Below, piece by piece: positions 19,166 through 28,169 of a stretch of DNA of 64,000 nt. The position numbers were made by a program, and so were the translations under genes. Source of the stretch: G942493375 sp942493375 (GTDB lineage: Bacteria > Armatimonadota > UBA5829); the NCBI GenBank assembly GCA_942493375.1, contig OW818698.1, positions 992,001 through 1,056,000 of the forward strand. The letters run 5' to 3'. The notes beneath the pieces are model-generated. The model was not told the DNA's origin. It did no database searches and saw only the letters and a program-made list of their open reading frames with translations. Every line of letters starts with the position of its first letter. Position 1 is the stretch's first letter.

Positions 19166-19371
19166 AGTAGCCTCCCGCAAATATGTGGTAGATACATCTC
19201 ACCACATACTTGCTGCTTCAGCCTTTATGCAGTCTTTTCCTTCTGCAAAATGGATGGGAGATGTGAAGGGTGAAGAGTGAAGAGTAAGGTAATAAGGGAG
19301 GCAATGAAGTGGACTGCCACCTTTATAAATGTAATAAATGGGAATCCATCCCGCCCCCCTCATTCCCGCAT

Positions 19372-20673
19372 CTACGGTTTCGCCAAGTATTCCTGCAGCC
19401 ATTTTTCGTCTACCGTAATCCGCTCTTTTCTTCCGTTGCGGTTCAGGGTGATATCTCCTGTGATGTCTTTCGCTCCGGTGCCTTTGGGGCCGGCGAATTT
19501 GATGAACGGGCGGTCGATGTCGTCTTTTACTGTTAAATGCTTGAAGCTGATGCCTCCTGCCGGGCGATTGACCGGGTCAGCTGCTTGAAGATAGATCGGG
19601 GGGAAGTATTTATCGATGCGGGCATTATCGGAAAACAGCGAATTCTCGATCTCAATGCGCACTGCATCGTAAGGGTTGAACTGCACCGAAAGGCCTGCCA
19701 TTCCATCATTTTTGGACGTGAAACGTGTAACGCGCAGCAGTCCTACTGGTGGGTCCTTCATAGCGCTGACTATATGGATGGCGTGGTAGCCGTTGTTGCG
19801 GGAAATACAGTTGTTCAGACTGATCGAGATGGGTTTCGAACGACTGTTCATAGACTGCGGAACGATCTGGTAGCCTGTTCCGACGTTGCCTTCCGCGATG
19901 CAATTGCGCATGACACAGTTGACCAGCAATTCGTCAGGACTGTTGGGCTCAAAATCAATGCCGGCTTGCGGTGCAGTTCCGCCGGTATTGCGCAGGAGGC
20001 AATCCTCAACAAGCAGATTTTCTGCACTGATGACGCTGATCCCCTGTCGGTTGTTACCGTTGCAATCGACCCGCCGGATCACTACATTGCGATTGGCGGA
20101 TTTATTATCGACGGTGCCGAGGTAAATACCGTCTCCGCCGGTCTCCTCAATAGCAAGGTCTTGAATCAATACATTCCGGCAAGTATATAGTGCTAGCCCA
20201 TGCCGCCACTCCGAACGTTCGTAGGCAGCTGATTGATAGTCCTGTTTATGCATTATGATGTGCGCCGATTTGCCCCTATCTTTCTTTTCCCCGCGAATAA
20301 TAATGTTCTCGCACTCCGGAAAGGAAATAAGGCATTCGCCTTTGGGTTGGAACGCACCTTTGAGGGCCACCAGGTCCGTTCCCTTCTCGAAAACTATCTC
20401 CTGATTGCTTACACCTGTCAGCGGTCGCGTAACCCAGGCCGATTCCTGCCGGTCTATGATCAGCTTTTTGACCTTGGAGTTGATGGCACTCTGCAGGAAT
20501 TCGGTAGAGTCCTTAGCATTAAATCCCCACCACGACACACGCGCTGTGTCCCGTTTGCCAGCCAATACTTCCCGAACCAATTCCGGCTTAGCGAAGTCCG
20601 ATGTTGCAGCGAAGAGAGGGAGACTGAACAGACCAGCCAATACTATGAAGATTAGTGGAAGTGATCGATTCAT
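19372..20673 (-). CDS. Secreted right-handed parallel beta-helix protein
   Basis: 433 residues with a clear signal peptide (PLIFIVLAGLFSLPLFAA). After ~80 residues come successive short strands with Asn ladders (NIIIRGEKK, NVLIQDLAIE, NVVIRRVDCNGN, NLLVEDCLLRN), the periodic pattern of pectate-lyase-like beta-helices (beta_helix/NosD type). These usually bind or cleave acidic polysaccharides. No polygalacturonase NTD/DD motif is obvious, so enzyme class is open. GGAG lies seven bases before the ATG. It is the upstream member of a three-gene, same-strand carbohydrate group (gaps 206 and 129 bases). Confidence 0.75.
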   Translation of the reverse strand: MNRSLPLIFIVLAGLFSLPLFAATSDFAKPELVREVLAGKRDTARVSWWGFNAKDSTEFLQSAINSKVKKLIIDRQESAWVTRPLTGVSNQEIVFEKGTDLVALKGAFQPKGECLISFPECENIIIRGEKKDRGKSAHIIMHKQDYQSAAYERSEWRHGLALYTCRNVLIQDLAIEETGGDGIYLGTVDNKSANRNVVIRRVDCNGNNRQGISVISAENLLVEDCLLRNTGGTAPQAGIDFEPNSPDELLVNCVMRNCIAEGNVGTGYQIVPQSMNSRSKPISISLNNCISRNNGYHAIHIVSAMKDPPVGLLRVTRFTSKNDGMAGLSVQFNPYDAVRIEIENSLFSDNARIDKYFPPIYLQAADPVNRPAGGISFKHLTVKDDIDRPFIKFAGPKGTGAKDITGDITLNRNGRKERITVDEKWLQEYLAKP

Positions 20674-20980
20674 ACGAATGCTCCTATGACAAATCAGCTT
20701 GGTAGACTATAGTATCACACAGCAGAACTATGTGCACATAACTGGAAGACGAATAGGACCAATAGGACATATAGGACCTGCAATCCCGCATTGTTAATTC
20801 CCCTTCTCCTTCCTGAAGCCTGAAGCCCGAAGTCTGAAGCCTAAAATTATTCTAACTCCCCTGAACAACTATTGTAATGGGGAGCGGATAGAATGTAAAT
20901 AGTGGATTGGCGTTCACGTCATATTAAATAGATCCAATAAATCCCGGTTATCAGGGATGTTACAGCAGGATGGGAAGATT
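20674..20980. other. Intergenic region with modular simple repeats
   Basis: Divergent promoter region between the beta-helix gene and the STAS gene. It contains the words ggaccaataggacatatagg and cctgaagcctgaagcccga that are shared with the intergenic tails near 41, 42 and 55 kb. No gene is seen. Confidence 0.55.
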
Positions 20981-21361
20981 ATGAGCACAAACATTTTAGA
21001 GACTATCATAAATAGCTCGATACTCAACAGTCGGATCGCACAGATCCAGGGGCACACGGTATTGGTCCTTTCCGGAGAGATAGACTCGCACACGGCGCTG
21101 CAGTTTAAGCGGACTGTCACAAACATCTTGAATGGAGATGAACGGCACCTGATCATTGATATGCGCAACGTCACTTATATGGACTCCGGCGGCCTGGGCA
21201 TTCTGGCGTATGCGATCAAGCGTGTGAGCCCTAAGAGAGGAACTGTAAACCTGGTTGGCTGCAATGCCAGAATAGAGTACATCCTTTATAAAACTCAGAT
21301 GTACGCATTCATCACACTGTGTGAGAATATGAACGAAGCAATGAATTTAATAGCTGCCTGA
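20981..21361 (+). CDS. STAS-domain anti-sigma-factor antagonist
   Basis: 126 residues, a single STAS domain like SpoIIAA/RsbV. The beta-strand VLVLSGEIDSHTALQFKRTV and the loop YMDSGGLGIL carry the Ser (DSxG) that an anti-sigma kinase phosphorylates. In this partner-switching logic, the dephosphorylated protein binds the kinase and frees a sigma factor. No kinase or phosphatase gene is adjacent, so partners must be elsewhere. ATG 20981 has AGGATGGGAAG upstream; an in-frame ATG at 20957 would add eight residues. A 10-bp stem (21351-21378, tagctgcctg) overlaps the stop codon and could be a weak terminator. Confidence 0.88.
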   Translation: MSTNILETIINSSILNSRIAQIQGHTVLVLSGEIDSHTALQFKRTVTNILNGDERHLIIDMRNVTYMDSGGLGILAYAIKRVSPKRGTVNLVGCNARIEYILYKTQMYAFITLCENMNEAMNLIAA

Positions 21362-21427
21362 ACTCCCACAGGCAGCTATGCCGATCTGGGGATCGGCGTG
21401 CCCAGGAAGAAACTGCATTATCAATTA

Positions 21428-22642
21428 TCAATTCCTCGTTATCCTGATTATCTTGTCGTCGCCTGGGAATGATCTACCTCTAAGATCTCGGTTGCTAGTG
21501 GTTATGTAGAGGGAGCCATCCGGGGACTGGACTACGGCGCGCAGGCGGCCATAGCGTTTTGTGAACCAGTGTTCAATCCGGACGACTTGCCCTGCAGCAA
21601 TAACTACTCTTTCCAGGTGTTCCGTGCGCAGTGTGGCAAAGAAGAAGTTACCGCGCAGGTCGGGCATTGCATCCGAGTTGTAGAATGTGGCTAGTGCCGG
21701 GGGTTCTCCTCCATTTGGATAGAAGAGCACTGGAGGGACTACCCCGCGTATGTTTGTAACCCCAAGGGAGCGCGGCCAGCCGTGGTTTCCTCCCTTTTTA
21801 ATAATGAATACCGAGTCCTTAGCTTGCTGACCAAACTCTCCGCTGGGTCCGTGATTGGTAGCCCATAAATCGCCATTTTTAGGATTCCACGCCAGCCCCT
21901 GCACGTTTCGCAACCCATAGGCGTAGACGAGTGAGCCTTTGACAGGATTGTCCACTGGAACCTTACCATCCGGTGTCATCCGCAGGATCTTACCATTTAA
22001 TGATGACAGATCCTGAGCGCGCTCCGGCTGGCCTGCATCGCCGGTGCCGATGTACAGCATTTTATCGGGACCAAAACGCAGTGCTCCGCCATCGTGGTAC
22101 GATTCTCCACGTATCCCCTCGACCAGCACCTTTTCGTCACTCAAGCCAATCCCGGTATCTCTGAAACGACTCACACGGTTGTATGGAACGTCATTGTCCA
22201 GGTATGTATACATTAAATAGACCTGCCGGGGGTTGGGGTAATCAGGATGGAGCGCGATCCCCATCAGTCCGCCTTCACCGGCTTGGGCTGAATTTACCTG
22301 GGCGTATGGCTTATCCTGCAGTTTCCCATTATTAATCAACCGCACCCTCCCGGGTCTTTCAGTCACATACATTCGGGTTTTGGAGACAAATGCGATATCC
22401 CAGGGCACAACAAGCCCGGAAGCTACTATCTCTACCTTATAAGGAAGGTCCGTCACCTCTATCGCTTGAGGCATGGGAGGTTTATTGCCAACTACGATCT
22501 CCCCTGCCGGAGGAAGCTCAGCCTGCGTTTTATCCGCACCGGCAGAAGATACCGGCAGGCTCTCCGGTGTAGTCTTAAGCTCGCTGCAGCCAAATATGGT
22601 CACAGCTACCAATAGAACCGCAAAAATAGACATCCCACGCAT
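21428..22642 (-). CDS. PQQ-dependent sugar (aldose) dehydrogenase, lipoprotein
   Basis: 404 residues. VTIFGCSE at residues ~14-21 is a lipobox, so the protein is probably anchored at the membrane outside the cytoplasm. From ~65 it follows the six-bladed beta-propeller of soluble glucose dehydrogenase / aldose sugar dehydrogenases: GLVVPWDIAFV, GEGGLMGIALHPDYP, YHDGGALRFGPDKMLYIGTG, YGLRNVQGLAWNP and GGNHGWP. The conserved His in YHDGG and Arg in GLRN support PQQ binding. It would oxidise aldoses to lactones and pass electrons to the respiratory chain. GAGGTAA lies about nine bases before the ATG. No PQQ biosynthesis gene is visible. Confidence 0.85.
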   Translation of the reverse strand: MRGMSIFAVLLVAVTIFGCSELKTTPESLPVSSAGADKTQAELPPAGEIVVGNKPPMPQAIEVTDLPYKVEIVASGLVVPWDIAFVSKTRMYVTERPGRVRLINNGKLQDKPYAQVNSAQAGEGGLMGIALHPDYPNPRQVYLMYTYLDNDVPYNRVSRFRDTGIGLSDEKVLVEGIRGESYHDGGALRFGPDKMLYIGTGDAGQPERAQDLSSLNGKILRMTPDGKVPVDNPVKGSLVYAYGLRNVQGLAWNPKNGDLWATNHGPSGEFGQQAKDSVFIIKKGGNHGWPRSLGVTNIRGVVPPVLFYPNGGEPPALATFYNSDAMPDLRGNFFFATLRTEHLERVVIAAGQVVRIEHWFTKRYGRLRAVVQSPDGSLYITTSNRDLRGRSFPGDDKIIRITRN

Positions 22643-22821
22643 AACATATTACCTCACAGGTTTTCTTGTTATATACCCGCAATCCGGATTATGAAATCAA
22701 ACTCCACTGCCAATCAGGAGATTGGCGTTCCCGGGAAAGACCCACATTATCAATTATCATTGTCAATTTCCCTTCCCTTTTCATAATTCATAATTCAACA
22801 TTCATAATTTAAAGAATCTGG

Positions 22822-22830
22822 TGCTATAAT
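22822..22830 (+). promoter_or_regulatory. Extended -10 promoter of the GH20 gene
   Basis: TGcTATAAT lies 32 bases before the ATG at 22862, with no good -35. The same TG-n-TAtAAT form precedes 57437 and, as TGcTACAAT, 40054. Confidence 0.5.
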
Positions 22831-22861
22831 CTGAGTGTTCGGAACTACTAAAGGAGTTATT

Positions 22862-24676
22862 ATGAGCAACACTGATCTTTATCTGGCGCCTTTTCCTAAA
22901 CGGCTTTCTATCAATGATGGAGTTTTTAATTCTACCGACAAGCGTTATATACGGCTGGTTGGCGGGGATGTGCAGTCGCTTATTGCTGCGGCTGAGCAGG
23001 CCGGGTTGGACTGGGAGATTACGGCTAGTCCGGCTGTTCCTGTAAATCAGCTTGGGATGGTTATAACGCTGGACGAGAAGTCCGACATCCCTGCGGATGG
23101 GTACCGGCTGGTGGTCTCTCCGGAGCTTATCGAGATTACTGCTTCCTCGGCTGCTGGTGCATTTTATGGCGCATGCACATTTGCGCAGATTGTTAGGCAG
23201 TCGGATGCTGTCCCTTGTCTGTCTATAGACGACTGGCCGGATTTTGCTGACCGTGGGGTGATGCTGGATATAAGCCGGGACAAAGTCCCCACTATGGAGA
23301 CGCTGTATCACCTGGTGGACCTGTTTGCGGAGTGGAAAATCAACCAGATCCAGCTCTACACTGAACATACTTTTGCATACCTTGCACATCCCATCGTATG
23401 GAAAGATGCAAGCCCGATGACCGGGGAGGAGATATTGGACCTTGATGCTTACTGCCAGTCTAAGTTCATCAAGCTGGTTCCGAACCAGAACTCATTCGGG
23501 CATATGGAGCGGTGGTTGAAGTTCGATGAATACCGCGATATGGCTGAATCTCCCTACGGCGGCAAGACTATCTGGGGGTCTCTGGATTACCCCTTCAGTC
23601 TTAGTCCGGTTGAGGAGAGGTGTATACCATTCATCGACGGGTTATATGATGAACTGCTGCCTCACTTTACCAGCAAAATGTTCAATGTCGGGTGCGATGA
23701 GACTATAGACCTGGGCTTTGGCAAGAGTAAGGATATATGCAAGGAAAAAGGCACCGAACAGGTATACTTTGACTTCCTGATGGAGATCTATAAGCTCACC
23801 AAAAAGCACGGGCGCACGATGATGTTCTGGGGGGATATTATAAACAATCACCCGCAGATGATCAGCCAGCTGCCCAAGGATGTCATTGCTATGGAATGGG
23901 GCTATGAAGCCGACCACCCATTTAAAGAGAACACTGCACGCTTCAAGGAATCGGGGATCCCCTTCTATGTCTGCCCTGGAACCTCCGCGTGGGGTTCTCT
24001 GGTTGGGAGAGTTGATAACGCTATCGAAAACATATCCTCTGCTGCAACCTGCGGTGTGGAGAGCGGTGCAATAGGGTTCCTCAACACATCCTGGGGGGAT
24101 GGGGGTCACTGGAACCCGGCGCCGGTTGAGTATCTGGGATATATAGCCGGTGCTATGGCATCCTGGAACGCAGAAACCGATCTGAAGCAGGAGCTTGCAC
24201 AGAGCCTTTCCCTGCATGCGTTCGGAGACAAGACCGGAAAAACCGGACAGGCGCTGTATGACCTTGGGAACCTCTACAAGCTCTTTGCCCAGCTCCATAA
24301 CTCCTCCATCATATGGCAGATGATCCTCAGTGCACCAAACCAGGACATACTGGCAAAAATCAAGCCCTCCGAGTTTGACGATATGGAATGCAAGCTAAGC
24401 AGCATTGAAGAGGCATTCAAGGGCAGCCAGATAACCACCGAGGACGCTGAGATCATCCAGCAGGAGATGCAGTTCCTGTTCAAAATGCTCCACTTCGCAG
24501 CTGAAGCAGGCAGAATGAAATCCGGCGGCCCCGACATAGAAAACCTCGAGTCCAAGGTAGAGGGCCTAAAGAACGACCACAAACAAATCTGGCTCCAAAG
24601 AAACCGCATAGGCGGATTGCAGGACAGCACCGACAAGCTAAAGGTTGAATGGCTGACTGTTAAGAAGGAGAGCTGA
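22862..24676 (+). CDS. Glycoside hydrolase family 20 (beta-N-acetylhexosaminidase-like)
   Basis: 604 residues. The N-terminal ~120 residues form a GH20b-like alpha/beta domain (PADGYRLVVSPELIEI, GAFYGACTFAQIVRQ). The barrel begins DFADRGVMLDISRDKVPT and has NVGCDETIDLG with Asp279-Glu280, the substrate-assisted catalytic pair of GH20. VCPGTSAWGSL and TSWGDGGHWNP are later barrel loops. A helical C-terminal ~150 residues follows. There is no signal peptide, so it is probably cytosolic and acts on imported N-acetyl-hexosaminides. AAAGGAG lies five bases before the ATG. Debris of a close relative remains at 53381-53488, so the gene had a second copy. Confidence 0.85.
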   Translation: MSNTDLYLAPFPKRLSINDGVFNSTDKRYIRLVGGDVQSLIAAAEQAGLDWEITASPAVPVNQLGMVITLDEKSDIPADGYRLVVSPELIEITASSAAGAFYGACTFAQIVRQSDAVPCLSIDDWPDFADRGVMLDISRDKVPTMETLYHLVDLFAEWKINQIQLYTEHTFAYLAHPIVWKDASPMTGEEILDLDAYCQSKFIKLVPNQNSFGHMERWLKFDEYRDMAESPYGGKTIWGSLDYPFSLSPVEERCIPFIDGLYDELLPHFTSKMFNVGCDETIDLGFGKSKDICKEKGTEQVYFDFLMEIYKLTKKHGRTMMFWGDIINNHPQMISQLPKDVIAMEWGYEADHPFKENTARFKESGIPFYVCPGTSAWGSLVGRVDNAIENISSAATCGVESGAIGFLNTSWGDGGHWNPAPVEYLGYIAGAMASWNAETDLKQELAQSLSLHAFGDKTGKTGQALYDLGNLYKLFAQLHNSSIIWQMILSAPNQDILAKIKPSEFDDMECKLSSIEEAFKGSQITTEDAEIIQQEMQFLFKMLHFAAEAGRMKSGGPDIENLESKVEGLKNDHKQIWLQRNRIGGLQDSTDKLKVEWLTVKKES

Positions 24677-24686
24677 TCTGACTCTT

Positions 24687-24723
24687 GTTGCTTGTAGTCG
24701 AATGTGGTTCGGCTACAAGCAGC
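24687..24723 (+). terminator. Hairpin after GH20
   Basis: gttgcttgtag pairs with ctacaagcagc (one G-T), ten bases after the stop codon. It touches the left edge of the dispersed repeat at 24713. A similar tgcttatagtcgaa stretch follows the GH20 debris at ~53513, so this hairpin belonged to the gene's 3' end. Confidence 0.45.
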
Positions 24724-25275
24724 AGCTAACTCTATGCCCTTCTGCCAGGATATGTAATGTATTCGTTTTGGTTTTTTGTATGGGTTAAATTGGGCATTTG
24801 GGTAAAACGAATCGAGCTCAGGTTTGGGTGATTTGAGCTCAGAGTTAATTCGTTTTGGCGTTTTAAACGTTTTGAATTTCATGCAGCTCCCCCATCTGAG
24901 CCTGCGGATTGTTTTTGATGCTCCGGCGGCATTGGACTGACTGCAATGAGATTAGCATCATGCACCTTTTAAACCCTCCAGGACAGGATTGTGTATTCAC
25001 AGAAGTCAACGGTCTATCACTTTTTGACAGGTAGTTCGTTCGGGAAAAAATGTGTAAACCGAATTTCCACGCTTGAATGTATAGTTTTGAGCTCATGAAA
25101 ACTGCAGAAACGACTGAAAACGCCCCTGTTTTTGCTGAAACATGCTAGTTTTTATCTGAAACTCTCTGATATTTGCAGAAACAGCCCTGTTATTTAGCGA
25201 TTATTTGTTGCATAGCAACGACTCCATGGTGACGAACAGTGAATTTGCAGGCATTTTATTGAATATTCGTGTCTT
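24713..25275. repeat. Dispersed ~575-bp repeat, copy B
   Basis: Near-copy of 2590-3165 in the same orientation. It is followed by a 156-residue ORF on the opposite strand, a palindromic element, and a second conserved block (~25955-26045). Together these make a composite repeat of about 1.3 kb. Confidence 0.85.
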
Positions 25276-25319
25276 TAGGAATGGGATTGGGAGGTGCCAA
25301 TTAAAGGTGGCATTCCCAT

Positions 25320-25790
25320 TTAACCCGATTTTCTTTTCATTTGAAAGGCGGAGACTGCCCGGAGTAATTTAAGCTCTTCGGTGCGGTGGTATTTCAGCAA
25401 TGCCTGCATTGAAATATCCGGAGCAGCTGATGGGTCCGGTAGGCAGGCGGGTGTGCTTTCTCCATTGTTGTCAGATGCAGGTAGAGGCCGGGTAGACTTG
25501 CTCGCTGGTCTGCGGGCGGTCTTTTGCTTTATCATCTTGCTGCAATTATCGAACATGGTCAAGTGTGCTGATATTTCTCTGACTAATTCCTGCTCTTCCT
25601 CATCTTTCGGCTGGAAATACTCAACTGCAATAGAATTCACACGCTCAGGTCTGTATCCGAGCTCCCTGGTCAATTGTTCAACCGCATGAGGAGATTCAGC
25701 CCGAAGCCCATGCTTGAGAGCATTCAACGAACTGCGCTTTTTACCCTCAGGTGTCTTTGGCCCGGATTTAGCTCTTTCTTCTACGTTCAT
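25320..25790 (-). CDS. Small 'SGPKTPEGKKRSSLNALKHGL' type repeat-associated protein
   Basis: 156 residues beginning MNVEERAKSGPKTPEGKKRS, then LNALKHGLRAES. Proteins with this N-terminus occur widely and often in many copies per genome; their function is unknown to me. The rest is charged and partly helical (YFQPKDEEEQELVREISAHL), with a low-complexity region in the middle and HRTEELKLLRAVSAFQ near the end. AAAGGA seven bases before the ATG indicates translation. It lies between the two conserved blocks of a dispersed repeat whose other copy (2.6-3.3 kb) lacks it, so it may be cargo or the protein of a mobile unit. Confidence 0.6.
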   Translation of the reverse strand: MNVEERAKSGPKTPEGKKRSSLNALKHGLRAESPHAVEQLTRELGYRPERVNSIAVEYFQPKDEEEQELVREISAHLTMFDNCSKMIKQKTARRPASKSTRPLPASDNNGESTPACLPDPSAAPDISMQALLKYHRTEELKLLRAVSAFQMKRKSG

Positions 25791-25826
25791 TGTGAAGTCC
25801 TTTCAGGCGTTTTTTGCTTCAGCCTT

Positions 25827-25902
25827 GCCCGCATTATTCATGATTGACTAAGCTTTTGCCCCTACTGCCGGTCAAAAGCAAGGCTTGGTGAATAAAGCGG
25901 GC
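25827..25902. repeat. Palindromic ~75-bp hairpin element, copy 2
   Basis: Same structure and strand as 3940-4015: outer arms gcccgcattattca / tgaataaagcgggc and inner arms agcttttg / caaaagc. Confidence 0.8.
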
Positions 25903-26057
25903 TATTTATGATTTCACGCAAATCCACAAGTCGCTAAGAAGGAACTTGCCGGCAATAGAACTTATGTGCGATATTCTCCATGATTGTTAGACGACGGAAC
26001 ATTGGATTTGTTGCAGGTTTTGGGAAAATATTTTTGAGTTTTTTGTTTTGGAAGTCA

Positions 26058-26405
26058 GGAGTCAGGAGGGAGAAGGGAAATTGTGAATTATGAATTATGA
26101 ATTATGAAAAGGGAACGGGCGAGGGTAACTGGTGGCGGGTTGAGTTTGCTTAATCGTGGTAATCTTATAATCCTTGAAATCTTGTTTGGACAGAACCGTA
26201 ATATGTGTGCGAGACCGAGAAGGTGGCAGTCCCTTTAACCGGGGAGTCAGGATACAGGAGGGGAAGGGAAATGATGAATTACGAGCTATGAATTATGAAA
26301 GGGGAATGGGCGGGGGTAACTGGTGGCGGGTTGAGTTTGCTTAATCGTGTTAATCTTATAATCCTTGAAATCTTGTTCAGACAGAACCGTAATGTGTGTG
26401 CGTTT
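26058..26405. repeat. Direct repeat of ~155 bp, two copies spaced ~187 bp
   Basis: The copies run ~26058-26215 and ~26246-26405. Both contain gtaactggtggcgggttgag and cttataatccttgaaatctt, preceded by caggagtcagg and gaattatgaattatga words. No gene lies in 25903-26633. Confidence 0.75.
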
Positions 26406-26470
26406 ATGCTGCGGGAACTTTACTTACTTTTGATTCAGTCCCTTTGATTCCTTTAGTTAAATATACAAAA

Positions 26471-26558
26471 AGTGCAGACGGCGGTTTCGGGATTTCCGGA
26501 GCGGCTCATCAGTTTAAATCTACGACATTATCTTTATGACGCTCCTTAAATTCTGAAA
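26471..26558. repeat. ~88-bp direct repeat flanking defence island 2
   Basis: Second copy of 4118-4206. It sits just outside the 3' end of the RusA-like gene, the distal gene of the minus-strand Gabija group. Confidence 0.75.
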
Positions 26559-26633
26559 CGCTATACGATCTTTTTGTTTTATATGCACTTTATATATCCT
26601 GACAAACCAAACAAACGTTCCCTCAGCATACAA

Positions 26634-27407
26634 CTACCCTTTAGCATGCATATCATTAAGTACATCGTCCACGGAAAACTCTGACGTCCACTCACTAATT
26701 GAACGTAATATATAACCAGCATCAGAGACACGTGTTTTATGAAATCCGTATAGAATAGGTTTTAAACAGCGACTAGTACGATAAGCTTCTATTGGCGAAT
26801 ATCCATTCTTTTGAAGAGATATCCGAAAGTCATGTTTATTCTTAATTGATCTATATAATGCTGAAAGTAGCAGACGAAATTGCTCTTGGGAACAATCAGT
26901 TATACCTTCTGGACTCCATTGTCTTGTGGAGAATGGGTAATAAAGAGAATCAGGCATTTCATATAGTACAATGGGCTTCATTATAAAGTCATCAGGATTC
27001 CCAAGAATTTTCAGTTCGAAGTATGGGTTATCGCCAGTATCTATCCATGCTATATTTAGTGTCTGTATCTGAGTATCGTCTATTAGGATGCCTTTTGGAC
27101 CTTTAATGGAATCACACAGTAATTTAGCATAGTTATCCAAATCACCAATGTCAGATTTTTCCAATCTCTTTTGCTCATCAAAATAGAGAGTCCATTCGAC
27201 TTTTACTTCACCAAAATAGAAGTATTTTATGTCACTAAGTTGATCTGTTACTTTTTTAGTGAATGCTTCACGTTTGCTAGACGACTTGTTGTGAGATGAA
27301 CCATAAGGAACTGGTTCAAAATCAAATTTTCTGCAAAATTCACCCATAAGTGGATTTCTACCTGCCTTGTAACCGTTTTGTTCTTTATCCATATCATCAG
27401 AATTCAT
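26634..27407 (-). CDS. RusA-like Holliday-junction endonuclease with C-terminal extension
   Basis: 257 residues, about twice the usual RusA length (~120). Residues ~30-140 match RusA: a basic N-terminal strand region, SDIGDLDNYAKLLCDSIKG (the Asp-rich D-x-D-N metal site) and GILIDDTQIQTLNI (the second acidic pair). RusA family enzymes resolve Holliday junctions and usually come from phages. Residues ~150-257 form an unrecognised helical domain. It is on the same strand as the zinc-cluster protein and gajAB but separated from the next gene by 152 bases, so co-transcription is likely but not proven. It may be island cargo acting on recombination intermediates. Confidence 0.75.
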   Translation of the reverse strand: MNSDDMDKEQNGYKAGRNPLMGEFCRKFDFEPVPYGSSHNKSSSKREAFTKKVTDQLSDIKYFYFGEVKVEWTLYFDEQKRLEKSDIGDLDNYAKLLCDSIKGPKGILIDDTQIQTLNIAWIDTGDNPYFELKILGNPDDFIMKPIVLYEMPDSLYYPFSTRQWSPEGITDCSQEQFRLLLSALYRSIKNKHDFRISLQKNGYSPIEAYRTSRCLKPILYGFHKTRVSDAGYILRSISEWTSEFSVDDVLNDMHAKG

Positions 27408-27559
27408 ATAAATACCTCATCTTTCTTGAATTTTACGTGAATGGATTGTGCAACTGTCAGTCTTTACTTATCGTTTAGTCTTGTTTGTTGGCAAATAATC
27501 CATACTAGAATACCTGAAGCATTTACTCTTCCAAAAACTAGATTCATCTCAGCACTGTT

Positions 27560-28060
27560 CTATATAATCATATTGTTATAACTGTCAAATAGTGCAAGCT
27601 TAGCTTCCTTTTCACTTCCATAATCATTTGTACTGAAATATTGGTCAATATGGAAACGCCACCGATTTTGTTTATAATGATCTGGGTAAACACCTAGTAT
27701 ATGATCATTCAATTTCAGATATGGATTACCTTTCGCGGATATATGCCATTTTCTATGCAACCATTTTGCACGTCTGGTTGCTCTATTCTTGAGATCTGTT
27801 TCGCGTTGCTTTGCCCCAGCATAATCTCCACTCATCTTTCCTGCACAAACACATCCTACTCGCAGTTCACAATGGTAATCTATATGCTCCATAATGTGTA
27901 TATATCGGACTCGTTCATGATCACACATCTCGCAAGACTCGTATAGATCATCTGAATCCTGGTCCGAGTCATTATCGTCATCGCTAGCGCGAAGATCAAT
28001 CACATCACAGCATACCCAGCCTTTATGTGGTATGCCAGGTTTATCCCACAAACCAGACAT
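27560..28060 (-). CDS. Cys/His-cluster hypothetical protein
   Basis: 166 residues. After an acidic stretch (~26-40) come CEMCDHERVRYIHIMEH and CELRVGCVCAGKM, giving Cys-x2-Cys and Cys-x-Cys pairs with nearby His, a likely zinc site. The C-terminal half is basic and Trp-rich (KWLHRKWHISAKGNP). I recognise the pattern from hypothetical proteins of phage and defence regions but know no function. It lies 110 bases upstream of the RusA direction and downstream of gajB on the same strand. It could be a nucleic-acid-binding accessory of the Gabija-type locus. Confidence 0.6.
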   Translation of the reverse strand: MSGLWDKPGIPHKGWVCCDVIDLRASDDDNDSDQDSDDLYESCEMCDHERVRYIHIMEHIDYHCELRVGCVCAGKMSGDYAGAKQRETDLKNRATRRAKWLHRKWHISAKGNPYLKLNDHILGVYPDHYKQNRWRFHIDQYFSTNDYGSEKEAKLALFDSYNNMII

Positions 28061-28169
28061 TAGTCACCTCATCTACCAGAATAATTATCTAAAAACATAT
28101 CGATTAAACAAAAAACATGACAGCAAAATTACCCACAAATGACTCTCAAATTCTACGCTCGGCTCTAGG

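Noticed and set aside
24274..24882. 202-residue minus-strand ORF spanning the GH20 end and repeat copy B
   Set aside because: It covers antisense GH20 and repeat sequence, with no ribosome site. The corresponding part of copy A has a different, unrelated frame.
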